Assembly (NCBI GenBank): GCA_026770025.1
Contig: JAMXDE010000027.1
Coordinates: 496,001 to 560,000 of the forward strand
Origin: Craspedostauros australis
Taxonomy: Eukaryota > Bacillariophyta > Bacillariophyceae > Mastogloiales > Achnanthaceae
Length of the DNA stretch: 64,000 nucleotides
Direction of reading: 5' to 3'
A program made the position numbers and the translations under genes. The notes under the pieces are model-generated. The model worked only from the letters and a program-made list of their open reading frames with translations, ran no database searches and was not told the origin of the DNA. Positions 40,209-50,968 of the stretch are shown piece by piece (within the stretch, counting starts at the first letter, position 1; each line of letters opens with the position of its first letter).

Positions 40209-42908
40209 ATGAAGTTCGTCGCAGCAGGATTGGCCGCCATTCTGTCCGCCATGCCCCATCCGGGCTTTGGCTTTTCGGTGTCCTCCAACCAGGCCATCAG
40301 AGTGCCATCCAGCACAGCCCAATTCATGTCCAGCGAGGCTGGAGCCAACGCCGATGGACCGGTCCTCAACAAGTACAGCAGGTGAGTTTCATTGCGACGA
40401 TCGCGCTGTTGCCACCACAGCAGCAACCAATGCCAACTCGTACCAACCCGTTTGACACGCATCTTCCAATGTGCACAGAATATCAAATGCAAAAAGGAGC
40501 ACCTCTTCAATCCACATGGTGTGCACAAGAGGTGTATGCCATATCAAACAGTTGGCGCCATGCTCTCTCTCTCTCTCTCTACATTTTTGGTCCAATTGAT
40601 GCCGATTTCTCACCACATCGAATGCCTGCCATCTCAATGTTTCGATGCTTCGTGCAACACAACATCTGATGTATCACTGTAATGCAACGTTGCGTATCCA
40701 GCGTCTTGACCCAGCCAAAGTCCCAGGGTGCCTCCCAGGCCATGCTGTACGCCACAGGCCTCAAGGAAGAGGACATGAACAAGCCGCAGGTTGGCGTGTG
40801 CAGTGTGTGGTACGAAGGAAATCCATGCAACATGCACCTCATGGAGCTCAGCGACTATGTGAAGGAGGGCGTGGAGGGATCCGACTGCGTGGGATTCCGT
40901 TTCAACACCATCGGCGTGTCGGATGGTATCTCCATGGGAACCACGGGCATGCGGTTTTCGTTGCAATCCCGTGATCTGATTGCCGATTCCATCGAGACCA
41001 CCATGGGTGCGCAATGGTACGACGGCCTCATCGCGCTGCCTGGCTGCGACAAGAACATGCCAGGCTGCATCATAGCCATGGGCCGTTTGGATCGTCCCAG
41101 CATCATGATCTACGGCGGTACCATCCGTGCTGGAAAGCAGCCCAGCAGCGGAGCCTCGCTCGACATCGTGTCGGCATTCCAGTCCTACGGTCAATACGTC
41201 TACGACAAGATCGACGAGGAGGAGCGCAAGGAGATCATCCAGCATTCCTGCCCGGGACAAGGTGCCTGCGGTGGAATGTACACAGCCAATACCATGGCAA
41301 CTGCCATCGAAGCCTTGGGTGAGTGGATGCTATGCGATGCTCTGTGAAATTTGCAATTGCAATTGTTTGCCTGTGTGACAGCGTGTACAGGCCAAAGGTT
41401 TGTTGGAATTGTGCTTTCGGTACGATTTACGCCATGATTCAGACCATCGCGGCATGGCCTCGCATCATTTCACATCACATCTATTGCACCATCTCAAATT
41501 CCCCGGTGGGCGCGATGATGCCAGTTCTACGAATAATGCCGACGCGCAACTTTTCGTTCTGTGCGATCTTCTCACACAATTTCTTCTCATTGTTCTGAAC
41601 GCGCATATAATGTTGCTGCTGCCTGCTGCTGCTCTTGGGTTGGATGATCGAACTTTGGATACTCTACGATGCAATATTCACCACTTGAATGTTGCACTCA
41701 AACGTGAACTAATACTAATACGTATACTGAAACTCCACACAGGTATGTCATTGCCATATTCATCCTCTTCGCCGGCCGATTCGGAAGAAAAGCGTGACGA
41801 ATGCCGTCGTGCTGGAGAAGCCATGAAGACCTTGCTCGAGAAAGACATCAAGCCACGCGACATCATGACGAAATCTGCCTTCGAGAATGCTATCCGCATG
41901 GTCATGATGACTGGAGGGTCCACCAATGCCGTGTTGCACTTGATCGCCATGTCGCGATCCTGCCAGGATCCAAACGTCGCCATCACCCTTGATGACTTCC
42001 AACGCATCTCCAACGTCACTCCGTTGCTCGCCGACATGAAGCCATCCGGTCGCTTCGTCATGGAGGACGTGCAGAATATCGGAGGAACGCCAGGTCTCAT
42101 CAAGTTCCTCATCGACAACAACATGTTCGATGGGGATCAGATGACCGTGACAGGAAAGACGCACAGGCAGAACCTGGCGGACATGAACCACCCAGGCCTT
42201 ACTGCGGGACAGGAGATCATCCGTCCGCTCAGCGATCCGATCAAGCCGACTGGTCACTTGCAGATCATGTACGGCAACTTGTGCCCAGGAGGTGGCGTCG
42301 CCAAGATCACCGGCAAGGAGGGAGAGACGTTCACGGGAACCGCGCGCGTGTACGACAACGAGCAGGACATGCTCGAGGGATTGACGAACAAGGAGATCAA
42401 GGCCGGCGATGTCGTGATCATCCGCTACGAGGGTCCCAAGGGAGGACCAGGATTGCCAGAGATGTTGACACCAACAAGCGCGATCATGGGAGCCGGTTTG
42501 GGAGACGTCGTCGCCCTTCTCACCGATGGACGTTTCAGCGGCGGAAGCCACGGTTTCTGTATCGGACACATCACACCAGAGGCTCAGGTTGGCGGACCAA
42601 TCGCCTTGGTGAAGAACGGAGATCCAATCCGCATCGACGCCACGCCAGAAAAGCGCACGATCGATCTCCTGATCTCCGATGAGGAATGGGAGCAACGACG
42701 ACAAGCGTGGACGCCGCCGCCGCTGCGATCGAGCTCGGGAACCCTCTTCAAGTACATCCAAACCGTCGCCACAGCCAGCGAGGGTTGCGTGACGGACGAA
42801 GTCGGAACTGCCAGCGCCGCCGAGATCGCGCAGGCTGCACCAAAGACACCGGCCATCGCCGAGCTGGAGGCCAAGGTGGCTGAACTTGAGGCCAAGTTGG
42901 GACAGTAA
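40209..42908 (+). CDS. ilvD: Dihydroxy-acid dehydratase, plastid-type precursor, 651 aa
   Basis: Catalyses dehydration of dihydroxyisovalerate and dihydroxymethylvalerate in Val/Ile synthesis; the valine branch product 2-ketoisovalerate also feeds pantothenate. Exons: 40209-40381, 40702-41318 and 41743-42908; donors GTGAGT in both cases, acceptors CCAG and ACAG, phases 2 and 1 consistent. The N-terminus ([14 protein letters not shown]...GFGF) is a signal peptide followed by a Ser-rich stretch, as expected for import into a complex plastid. Fe-S ligands: Cys in [12 protein letters not shown] (about residues 171-175) and in [13 protein letters not shown] (about 240-246). The C-terminal signature [26 protein letters not shown] is present. 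A Glu/Lys/Ala-rich helical tail of about 20 residues ([16 protein letters not shown]) follows the normal end, longer than bacterial IlvD. Confidence 0.93.
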
Positions 42909-43264
42909 ACGCATCAGTTGAAGTCAGCATGGGTAGAGTATGGCGAGTATTTGTACTCGAATGCATTAGTATGATACTCTGCTGCTTTCCAGTTGTCTCG
43001 GCATGTTGCTCGGCTAGATGGTATAGAGCAACTTAACATCAGATATAAACTTAAGTAGGCAAGCATCCACATCAGTATTCGTGGCACGGTCAGACAAAGT
43101 TCTCGTGGACGAGCTGTGTGGCAAGGAATAGACTAATTTCTTCAGCCAGACCTGCGCAAAGTAGAGCAATGAGGCCGTCTATTCATCACGAATGCTCGTG
43201 CACAGAGGAGTACTTTGGGTAGTGTCGTACCCGTGCCAGAATTTGGCTCTGTTCACAACAGATT
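42909..43264. other. Convergent intergenic region (IlvD / BTB protein)
   Basis: 3' flanks of two convergent genes. No feature seen. Confidence 0.4.
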
Positions 43265-45436
43265 TCATCTCGATTTGCCCACCTCCACCAGGAGCTCTGC
43301 GAGGATGCGTGAGTTGAGTTCCGCTAAGCATTCCACAAAGGACTGCTGCGTATCGAATTCTGGGCCCAGTGTGCTCCATCCCGTCGCGATGGACCGCACA
43401 CATCGCTGCTGCAAGCAGGTCAGTTTCTTGGCTGATGGGCCATCGTCATCACCACTCCCATGATTCGCATCCTCCATCTCGGCATCCAGCAGCAAGAACT
43501 TCATTGCCATTTGGGAAGATGGTAGCTGTGGCAAGTACTTACGCTGCGTCAGTCGATCAAAATTCCGCCTCTCCATCTTGCGCTGATTTTGGCAGCATCC
43601 CAGCACGAGGTTGGCCACGTGCTGTTGGTGCCGCCGATGTTTCTGTTTCTGCTGCTTGATGCCGTAGTCTTGCTGCATCGTCGCGACTTCCAGTATTTGA
43701 AGCAATATCCATGGACGCAGTTTCCCTGCAAGTTCTGTCGTCAAGGAGCCGAAGCGATTGGCGCATACCTCCACAACCACTCCGATCAATGGCTCGGAGT
43801 GCTGGAACTGTTGGATGTGGGACAAGAAGGGCTGAACCTCGGCCAAGCAAAGGTTGGAACGAAACCAGTTGGCGATGGCCAGGCGCAGCTCCGAAACATC
43901 GAAGTACTCGGCATGATTGTACAATCGGAAGGCTTCGATCGAGGTTTTCAGACGGTCTTGTAGAAACGAGTCCTCAGTAGCATTCGAGGTGGAGTTGTAC
44001 ATATAGTCCAACAAGATGGGTACCAAATCAGCGGCACCTTCGGACATCTCCAGTCGCGTCGTCGAGGGCGGGACGGGATGCCGTTTGCTGATGGTGGTGG
44101 GGAGTTTGGAGAACTGCGATTCCAAGTATTGCGAACGCCGCGGACCAACGCCGACGATCATGCGATGGATGTGGTAAGTGTCCACGACACCCGTGCTTTT
44201 CCGCGTAATGCTCAATTGCCAATCGCTGCGGCTATGGGTTGGATCGTTGCGCCACAAGGATTTGGACGATGTTGACGTGAACGGCGACAGCGGCGATGTT
44301 CGTTTTGTTTTCGTGGACGGTTTTGCTTGTGGATAGAGGCCGGTAATATCGCTGCTGGTGCTTGCAGAGGGTTGAATACGCACTTCCGTCTCGCGGTGCT
44401 TGCCACGAGACTGGTGCCTGCCATGTCGTGCGGGCGAATCGATGACAGCGACGGCTCCCCTTTGCGCCGCTCGGGATGGCGACGGCGATCTCGACGATGA
44501 CGCCCTTACATGTTTCGTCATTGGGACCTTCGTTTTGTGCGGACTGGAGATTGTTCGCTTGTGGCTGCCGCTATCCATTTCGCCCATGTTGAAATTGGAG
44601 ACCTTGGGCGTGGACGGGCCGGGTGACGTATGGAGCGGGTGTGCGACTTCCTTGCGAACGGATGACGATCGCTGCACGGCACGATGCCTGCCCAGCCTCA
44701 TGTTTTCCAGCAGACCAGACACGGATGGATCGTCACCACTGTACGGTTCCAGATGCAATGAATTCCCCAAGCTGGATATGAAGGAATCTGTGCTCGCTGC
44801 CGTCCCAAGGGAGATGTCGTCACGGATGGACGACGAATTGGATAAGATCATGGTTGGATGCTCCCACGTCGCATCCCTCGCATCTGATGCGCGCCTTGGC
44901 TGTGGCGACTCTTGCCTGCTGTCTTCCGATGAGCTGTGGTGTTTGTTGGTGTTGTTTGGTGTCGAAGAGGAAAGCGTGGACAGTCCTGTGCCACCACCGC
45001 CAGCAATAGCAGTGACGGGAGGTACAGCAGGGTGCGTGCGATCTTGCTCCATCATCGATCGGGCGTACAACGAGAATGCGTCGTTCGCGGTTGCCGTGTT
45101 GGTGGACGCGCTGCTGGTCACGGTTGCAAGGTTCCGTCTAGGAGTTGCGCGTGGCGGTGTGCGGGGCGAGGCTCTGTCGTGGGCTTTTCCACTCCTCGTT
45201 TCCAGCGTTGTTTGGTACTTGTCACTGTGGTGCGATGGCGGTCGGCTGTGCTGGCGCCGTTGGCTTGGAGAGCTGCTCCTCGTCGATGTGGCGGCAAGCG
45301 TGCGGATGCTGCGGGGGCTGTACGAGTAGGCTGCCGAGGCTCGGGTGGGCGATGCAGGCAAAGTCAAACCCTGGCTGTGGGTGTAGCTTGGCGGTCTTGC
45401 GGCAGAGGAGCGGAACTCTCGGCGCCCCACTCTCAT
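43265..45436 (-). CDS. BTB/POZ-domain protein with long disordered N-terminus, 723 aa
   Basis: One exon from ATG 45436. Residues 1-400 are Ser/Thr/Arg/His-rich and low complexity, with many SP and TP sites, so probably disordered and phosphorylated. Residues about 404-505 look like a BTB domain: DWQLSITRKSTGVVDTYHIH followed by HRMIVGVGPRRSQYLESQF, then LVPILLDYMYN, the usual strand-helix order with the Tyr-rich end. Residues about 510-640 are helical and BACK-like (RLYNHAEYFDVSELRLAIANW, FLSHIQQFQHSEPL). No Kelch repeats or other C-terminal domain is recognised. BTB-BACK proteins often act as Cullin-3 adaptors; that role is inferred only. Two CxxxC-type pairs near the C-terminus do not match a known finger. 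Confidence 0.72.
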   Translation of the reverse strand: MRVGRREFRSSAARPPSYTHSQGLTLPASPTRASAAYSYSPRSIRTLAATSTRSSSPSQRRQHSRPPSHHSDKYQTTLETRSGKAHDRASPRTPPRATPRRNLATVTSSASTNTATANDAFSLYARSMMEQDRTHPAVPPVTAIAGGGGTGLSTLSSSTPNNTNKHHSSSEDSRQESPQPRRASDARDATWEHPTMILSNSSSIRDDISLGTAASTDSFISSLGNSLHLEPYSGDDPSVSGLLENMRLGRHRAVQRSSSVRKEVAHPLHTSPGPSTPKVSNFNMGEMDSGSHKRTISSPHKTKVPMTKHVRASSSRSPSPSRAAQRGAVAVIDSPARHGRHQSRGKHRETEVRIQPSASTSSDITGLYPQAKPSTKTKRTSPLSPFTSTSSKSLWRNDPTHSRSDWQLSITRKSTGVVDTYHIHRMIVGVGPRRSQYLESQFSKLPTTISKRHPVPPSTTRLEMSEGAADLVPILLDYMYNSTSNATEDSFLQDRLKTSIEAFRLYNHAEYFDVSELRLAIANWFRSNLCLAEVQPFLSHIQQFQHSEPLIGVVVEVCANRFGSLTTELAGKLRPWILLQILEVATMQQDYGIKQQKQKHRRHQQHVANLVLGCCQNQRKMERRNFDRLTQRKYLPQLPSSQMAMKFLLLDAEMEDANHGSGDDDGPSAKKLTCLQQRCVRSIATGWSTLGPEFDTQQSFVECLAELNSRILAELLVEVGKSR

Positions 45437-46503
45437 GTTTCGTTAATGCTGCCGTTCAAGTGAAGGTGTACGCTGATACGGACGGGCGAATGGACGTGCA
45501 CGTCGATGTGGACGTTGATGTGGGTGCGCACGACGACCGGCGGTATTGGCTTGTTTGCGTTCGATGATGCCGATGGACGCAGAGCATGGGCGGGCGAAGC
45601 TGTGCCTGGGGATACAGCCTAGAAAGGTAGAGGAGAGCAAAGTACAGCAGAAGAGTGCCAAGGACTTCATGAATACCAATGCTGCTCCACGTCAACAATG
45701 ATCTCGCTTCAATCGAAGCAACATCCAACAAAGCAACCGCACATCCCACGAGGAGCCCACGACAAACGAGACAAACGAGGACAGAGTACTACTACAACTC
45801 CTGGCGAAGATGGCATCATTTTTGTGGAGTGAATTGTGAGCATCAGCGATGCGAAGCACACGGGCCATTTAACGATCGGTGTCACCTCGCGACATGCATG
45901 GGACATGCAGACCTCGAATAATCCGACTACAATATACTCATGATTGAACCAGTAGTCCCGTGCATTTGAAACAAAATGCGAAGTGACGTTGCGTCAATTG
46001 TCGACATCATCACGAACCACGACAAGCAAATGGAGGCGAACTGGCACGTGTTCGTCAACTGCCCCAACCAGCTCACGGGGCCTTGCGCACGTCACTTTTT
46101 GCGTTTGTTCCCGTTCTGCTGGTTCAAATTTCGTGTTTTCTGCCTTCTGGTTGTCGTGTTGGCGGAATTGCGGTTAGGGCTGGTTGTTGTGGTTCTCGCA
46201 ATGAGAATTGCGGGAGCGTTTGCGGTGGTGCATCTTCGGCCACCTCCGCAAATGAGAAAGTGTGGTTGACAGGGCATTTGGTGGAACGCAACAGAGAAGT
46301 CGTAAATGAGAACGCCGCACACAACAGCGTCGGGATCCGAAGATACGAGAGCATCCCACAAGTGTTGAGATCACAGCCGTGCACAGGAGCGTGACACACA
46401 AGTTGAGAAAGAGGACGAGCATACTGGCACGGCCGCGGTCACACCAACGGCACTCCACGTTGACACTTGCGACAAGCCACTCATTAACAGCACTCCAGGC
46501 GCG
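45437..46503. other. Intergenic region, BTB protein (-) / small Ser-rich ORF (+)
   Basis: An ORF at 45976-46269 (+, 97 codons) starts with a soluble stretch and continues into hydrophobic residues. It could be an exon, but nothing supports it strongly. No other feature seen. Confidence 0.4.
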
Positions 46504-46887
46504 ATGCCGCGGATACTGAACCGCTCCGACCTCATCCAGCCCCGCAGGATGCCGCTGCATCATGCCGCATCCAGTGGCGGCGACGGTGAAACGCGAGCAC
46601 CGCATGTTGTGTACAGCAGCATGTACGCGCGCCAGAGGAGGCGGGAGCTGCGTCATGGATCATCGTCATCTTCGTCCGGATCGTCGTCCTCGCACGGGTA
46701 TGCCAAAGACAAACGCGACCGCAACCCTGCTGGAGCCGACATGGGCGATTCCGCGGGGATGGCGACCAAAGCAGACGCTCGTTCGATCTACCAGTACGGC
46801 GATTACAGAAAAGGAGCCATGGCACGCGTGCAATCAGGCAACAGCTGGGGGCACTACGTGGACTTTGACCCAGACCACATGACGTAG
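46504..46887 (+). CDS. Small Ser-rich hypothetical protein, 127 aa
   Basis: An ATG-started ORF with no recognised domain. It has a basic, Met/Arg-rich start, a run of Ser/Gly (HGSSSSSSGSSSSHG, residues about 51-65), and a C-terminal part that looks conserved-protein-like (IYQYGDYRKGAMARVQSG then GNSWGHYVDFDPDHM). A 192-codon ORF on the other strand overlaps it but has Cys/Arg-rich content typical of a shadow. It may be the last exon of a larger gene. Confidence is limited by the lack of any homology I can name. Confidence 0.4.
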   Translation: MPRILNRSDLIQPRRMPLHHAASSGGDGETRAPHVVYSSMYARQRRRELRHGSSSSSSGSSSSHGYAKDKRDRNPAGADMGDSAGMATKADARSIYQYGDYRKGAMARVQSGNSWGHYVDFDPDHMT

Positions 46888-47806
46888 CTCCAGTTTCCTC
46901 CAGTCTCGTCACAGAACGATTCGCCGAAAGAGTTATGCGTTTCAACATGCTGTTGGTGCGTCGTACTAACTCTTCGATGTTATCGTCATCTTCACACTTG
47001 CTGCGTACAAGAGAGCGAAAAGAAGTGACAGCACACTTCATGGGCTCTGTACGAACAGCTTGGGAGAGTGTAATACTTGAATGGATGGATATATATGGAC
47101 CATGCAGCAAACAAGCAAAGGCGAATCAGAACACGCAGCCAGGGCAGGCGAGAGAGAAAGCATGCGACATGAACCAAACAGACTACCTGACAAGATCTGC
47201 GCTGCACAAATGATATCACATCGATTGCAACGCACACTTCTCTTCAATCCAGGGAGTGCTCGCCACTCGAAAAGACGCAACCGATGCAATGTTTCGCTCG
47301 CCGATCGAGCACGAGTCACACTGAGTCGAAGAAAGGTTGTGGTTCTGTGACGACGTGCGCCCGCGTGGATGGGTGCGCAGTCCTGGACCATGTCAAGGGG
47401 GCGAGCGATCCGCAGCAGATGCGATGCATTACTCGTACTCGTATGGTACAATCATAGCTCTGACAGAGCAAAAACTCCAGATGAACACGCAAGTGAGAGC
47501 CAAGTGCCCTCCCGTACTCCATCGCGACCGCGGAAGTTGCCCAACGGAGCACGGGATCCATCGAACCTTCCCAAACGGAACTTGCTAACTCGAGAGTATC
47601 ACTCTTGTTCTCCTATTATGGTACAATACATCCTGGTAATGGACTCACAACTTTGAACACATTCTCATACGTAGCGGAACTCTCGTATCTATTCAACCAA
47701 TCGTCGATACCGTTGTAGCAGGGACATGCAATGTTGTTCTATCAAGGACAGAACGAGAGGCAAGACCACTCCACTACTCTACTCTACGAGTATTTTACCC
47801 TGTTGG
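46888..47806. other. Intergenic region, no gene seen
   Basis: 3' flanks of the small Ser-rich ORF (+) and the 2OG oxygenase gene (-). Only short overlapping ORFs occur and none is convincing. Confidence 0.45.
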
Positions 47807-49210
47807 TTATTCCTCCACCACTTCAAATCCGGGATGAGACTCTATTCCTGCTTCTCGCAGCACACCGATTTCCTTTCGCTCTGCTGCTGGGAGCAGTACG
47901 TTGCGCAGCAGCTTATCCTCTGCTTCAAGCTTGCGCAGGCGCTGGAATTCGGCATCCGCCCGAGCATCAACCGATGAGAACAGCGGCATGGACTTCAACA
48001 CCAACTGAGCCGTTGAGCGTGGTCGCCAAAGTTTGCGGGACATGGTCAACCACTTCGAGCCTCCCTTTTCTTCCTCTGCCTCTTCCTCCTGTTGTTGCAG
48101 TTGCTGTCGCCCCCGCTGTTTCGCCAGTCGCTTCAAGTGTGTCTCCCAACGTTTCAGGGCAACATCCATACGCCCGAACTGCGTGCATGCCTCGCCCAGC
48201 GCGCCTTCCCGCTGATTGCGTTCATGAACCTCGACGAAGCCAACCATGACGGTCCTTCGCCCGGAAGTAACCACGTCTGCACCATGCAAGATCTTGCCAC
48301 AGTGGAACGTGCAATCCCCCTGTTTGGGCCGGATCACTCCACCAGGTTGCAGCACGTCAACCGTCTCAAGCTGCTGTTCGTCATCTCGCAGGGCGTCGTA
48401 AAACGTTCCGCCACCTTCAAAGTCCGCCTCATCATTCAACAGCAACGAGAAGGACAGCAGGGAGCCATCGCGATGCGCCTCCAATCTATCCATCGTGTCA
48501 CCGCCCCCTTCCGTGTCACCGCCTTGCGCCTGATACTGCGCGCAGAACAGATCTAGGTACTGCATATCCCGGACATCCACGCCGTACAGCTCGCCCAGCC
48601 GACCAAAGATGCGGTCATCGAATTGCAACTCATCCTGCAGGTAGGATTCCAATTTCGGACATTCCTCGATGGGGAAATCGCAAGTGGAATACACCTCGTG
48701 GCGTTGCGTATCGCGTTCATTCCAGCTGTTCGTGCGGTCGGCATAACTCTTGGCCATCTCATGGCATCGATTGGCCTCGAATCGCGTGAGGACTGGCTCG
48801 ACGTAAATATGATGCAGGGGGGATGGGTACGACTTAACAGCCTTATCGTCGACGTCGTTGTGACCATCATCGTCAGAGAGAAACGGCGGCAGCGTGATTG
48901 TGTAGTTGGTTGTCAATGTCGTTTCTGGGTTGCTGCAGGACCGCGGAACGTTCGATTCTGCGGTTGCTGCTGCAGAATCATCATCGCTGTTTGTGGATCT
49001 CAACCGTGTGCTGAGTGAACTGCGCCCACCTCTCCCACGGTGCAGGAATGGCGTGTACGTTCTGGGGAAGTCGCAACGATTATCGTCGCTCTTCAGATGA
49101 GCATAGCCATGATGACTCAACAGGGAATCGCATCGATGGCGGACGATGGGAAGCTGGAAGCTCTCCAACGCATCCACAAACAGGGCGATCCAAAGGATCA
49201 CGATGATCAT
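47807..49210 (-). CDS. 2-oxoglutarate/Fe(II)-dependent oxygenase (prolyl 4-hydroxylase-like), 467 aa
   Basis: One exon from ATG 49210. The N-terminus is hydrophobic (IIVILWIALFVDALESF), a signal peptide or anchor, so the enzyme likely works in the secretory pathway or an organelle. The double-stranded beta-helix core shows the Fe ligands HRD in LEAHRDGSLLSFSLLLN (His about 246, Asp about 248) and the distal His in GKILHGADVV (about 308), then Arg in SGRRTVMVGFVE (about 318) that binds 2-oxoglutarate. FEGGGTFY before the last strands is typical of the P4H group. Residues beyond 340 form a long Gln/Glu/Arg-rich helical tail not found in plain P4H enzymes. Substrate (collagen-like protein, other protein or small molecule) unknown. 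Confidence 0.82.
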   Translation of the reverse strand: MIIVILWIALFVDALESFQLPIVRHRCDSLLSHHGYAHLKSDDNRCDFPRTYTPFLHRGRGGRSSLSTRLRSTNSDDDSAAATAESNVPRSCSNPETTLTTNYTITLPPFLSDDDGHNDVDDKAVKSYPSPLHHIYVEPVLTRFEANRCHEMAKSYADRTNSWNERDTQRHEVYSTCDFPIEECPKLESYLQDELQFDDRIFGRLGELYGVDVRDMQYLDLFCAQYQAQGGDTEGGGDTMDRLEAHRDGSLLSFSLLLNDEADFEGGGTFYDALRDDEQQLETVDVLQPGGVIRPKQGDCTFHCGKILHGADVVTSGRRTVMVGFVEVHERNQREGALGEACTQFGRMDVALKRWETHLKRLAKQRGRQQLQQQEEEAEEEKGGSKWLTMSRKLWRPRSTAQLVLKSMPLFSSVDARADAEFQRLRKLEAEDKLLRNVLLPAAERKEIGVLREAGIESHPGFEVVEE

Positions 49211-49657
49211 AATTGTAGCTTCGATGGTACTCTAGTCGCACGCTGGCACGGGTGCGCCTATTAGTGTGCGATGGCGACTTGTGTGTCTGTGTGTGTTGTT
49301 GTGTTGCCGATGATGTTCTGTGACATGGGCGGATACGGAAGATACGGCGATGCCATCAACAGCGATTGATTGGTTTGAAATTCACTGGCATACTTCGGTG
49401 CGTCCGTCAACAGTTCTTCACTTTTGGCTCGGAATAGGTGGGGGCGTCTCCTCTCCCCGTATCGGAGTGGCTCTTAGTCCGCCGAGTAGTCGTATGAGGG
49501 CCCACACTTGTTGCGCTGTCCCCCACAAGCATGGCACACAAGGACAATTTAACTTTGCCAATCTCTCTACCGTGTCCAATATGATATTATGTTATGTTTC
49601 ATATGTGGAATTGACATTATGCGACACCCTAATATACTTGATGAGATGCTGTCGGTA
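49211..49657. other. Intergenic region, 5' of the oxygenase gene and 3' of the TCAIM-like gene
   Basis: Promoter space for the leftward oxygenase gene. No gene seen. Confidence 0.4.
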
Positions 49658-50968
49658 TCACTTGAAGAACTCAGGCGTGTCGTACTGCTTGCGCAGGAAG
49701 GAGTGGAAGTCCTGGACATTGCGGTCTAGCTCTTGCAGGAATTCGTCGTCTTGGAAATCCACCGGCATGTCGATGGATACGCTGTCGTCCGAATGGATCT
49801 TGAAGCAAAAGCCCGTGTCCATGTTGCGGAGTGTGCGTTTGCGCAATGCTGACGATGAGATGTTGTACGTTCGTGATGGATGCAGCACTATTTTCAACTC
49901 CTCCCAGTATCGTCCCATCTCCTCCAGCTGAAGTTCGTCGAACTGATCGTCGAGCAATCGCAGGATGCGACGGTACGCCACCAGTCTTTCTAGCGGGACG
50001 ATCTCGACGTCTGTGCCTTGTGCCACCTGAATGTTGGAGAGTACCTTGGCAATCATGGCACGCCTAAGCTGGGGCGAATTGCGAACCTTGCCAGTCATTT
50101 GGATGTCGGCTTCCATGTCGCGGATCGCAGCATTGTAGGCCTGATCAAACTTGTTCCAATCAATCCGCGCCTTGAATCGGTCGCGGCTGTGCTCCCACTT
50201 CGTCTTGGGCCGCCGTTGCTCCATGTGCCGATTGAGGTCATTCCGGTATGCCGCCTCGTCCATCCATTCGTCGCCTGAGGAAGATCCTGAGCCAAACAAA
50301 TCACCGTCGACATCGATAGATCCATCCGGCCCAGTTCGATATCGCTGCTCCTCCCACTCAGGTCGGATCGGCAGACCAGCGATTCGCAGCAGCTTCACAA
50401 ACTGGGCCCGAGCGTGGAACAGCACATCGTCCGTGGGTAGACTCGGTGGTGGAATGGCCAGCTCCACCATGCGGCGGGTCGTGGCGGGGTCGGAAGATGA
50501 GGCCTTCTTGGATCGCTTCAATGTGCCTGAAGATGCTGACCTGCCTCCGGACAATGCCAGCACGAAGTCGATCTCGACGACACTCTGCTTCGCATCGAAT
50601 GGGAATGCAGCTGATGGTTTTTGATGCAGCCTGACGGAGGCGTCCATGTAGCTGTTCAAATTCTGTATGGCCCCCAGGTTGATGTCACGTGCTGCGTCGG
50701 AAAGGTTGTGCTGCTTGGCCATGTCCGGGTGGCATTTCAAGATGAATGGCTGCACCATGCGCTTCAAGGTAGCTGGAGACAGTTCGTCGGCATCAGCATC
50801 AGCCTCGCCATCCATTCTGTCGGTGCCATCGTCTCCAAAACGACTTCTCGCTGATGATTCTGTCGAAAAGGATGCGGCGAAGTGTTGGAGCTTGGAGGCA
50901 GTGCGAGCGACGAAAGGCTGTTCCAAACGCAAGCGGATTTGCACGAGCAGCCTCCGCGATCGAAACAT
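49658..50968 (-). CDS. TCAIM-like mitochondrial protein (DUF4460/DUF4461), 436 aa
   Basis: Start at ATG 50968, the first in-frame ATG; the frame stays open further upstream without ATG. The first 35 residues are Arg/Leu/Ser-rich with no acid (MFRSRRLLVQIRLRLEQPF), a good mitochondrial presequence. Residues about 65-115 resemble the J-like DUF4460 domain, with LSPATLKRMVQPFILKCHPD and the HPD motif followed by NLGAIQNLNSYMD. Residues about 155-430 match the DUF4461 pattern (DVLFHARAQFVKLL, WNKFDQAYNAAIRDMEADI, KIVLHPSRTYN). Animal TCAIM is a mitochondrial protein linked to 2-oxoglutarate dehydrogenase turnover. A chaperone-type role here is inference. No introns. Confidence 0.78.
   Translation of the reverse strand: MFRSRRLLVQIRLRLEQPFVARTASKLQHFAASFSTESSARSRFGDDGTDRMDGEADADADELSPATLKRMVQPFILKCHPDMAKQHNLSDAARDINLGAIQNLNSYMDASVRLHQKPSAAFPFDAKQSVVEIDFVLALSGGRSASSGTLKRSKKASSSDPATTRRMVELAIPPPSLPTDDVLFHARAQFVKLLRIAGLPIRPEWEEQRYRTGPDGSIDVDGDLFGSGSSSGDEWMDEAAYRNDLNRHMEQRRPKTKWEHSRDRFKARIDWNKFDQAYNAAIRDMEADIQMTGKVRNSPQLRRAMIAKVLSNIQVAQGTDVEIVPLERLVAYRRILRLLDDQFDELQLEEMGRYWEELKIVLHPSRTYNISSSALRKRTLRNMDTGFCFKIHSDDSVSIDMPVDFQDDEFLQELDRNVQDFHSFLRKQYDTPEFFK

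Noticed and set aside
41760-42914. 384-codon ORF on the minus strand
   Set aside because: Antisense to dihydroxy-acid dehydratase exon 3.
44400-45329. 309-codon ORF on the plus strand
   Set aside because: Antisense to the disordered part of the BTB protein; low-complexity mirror.
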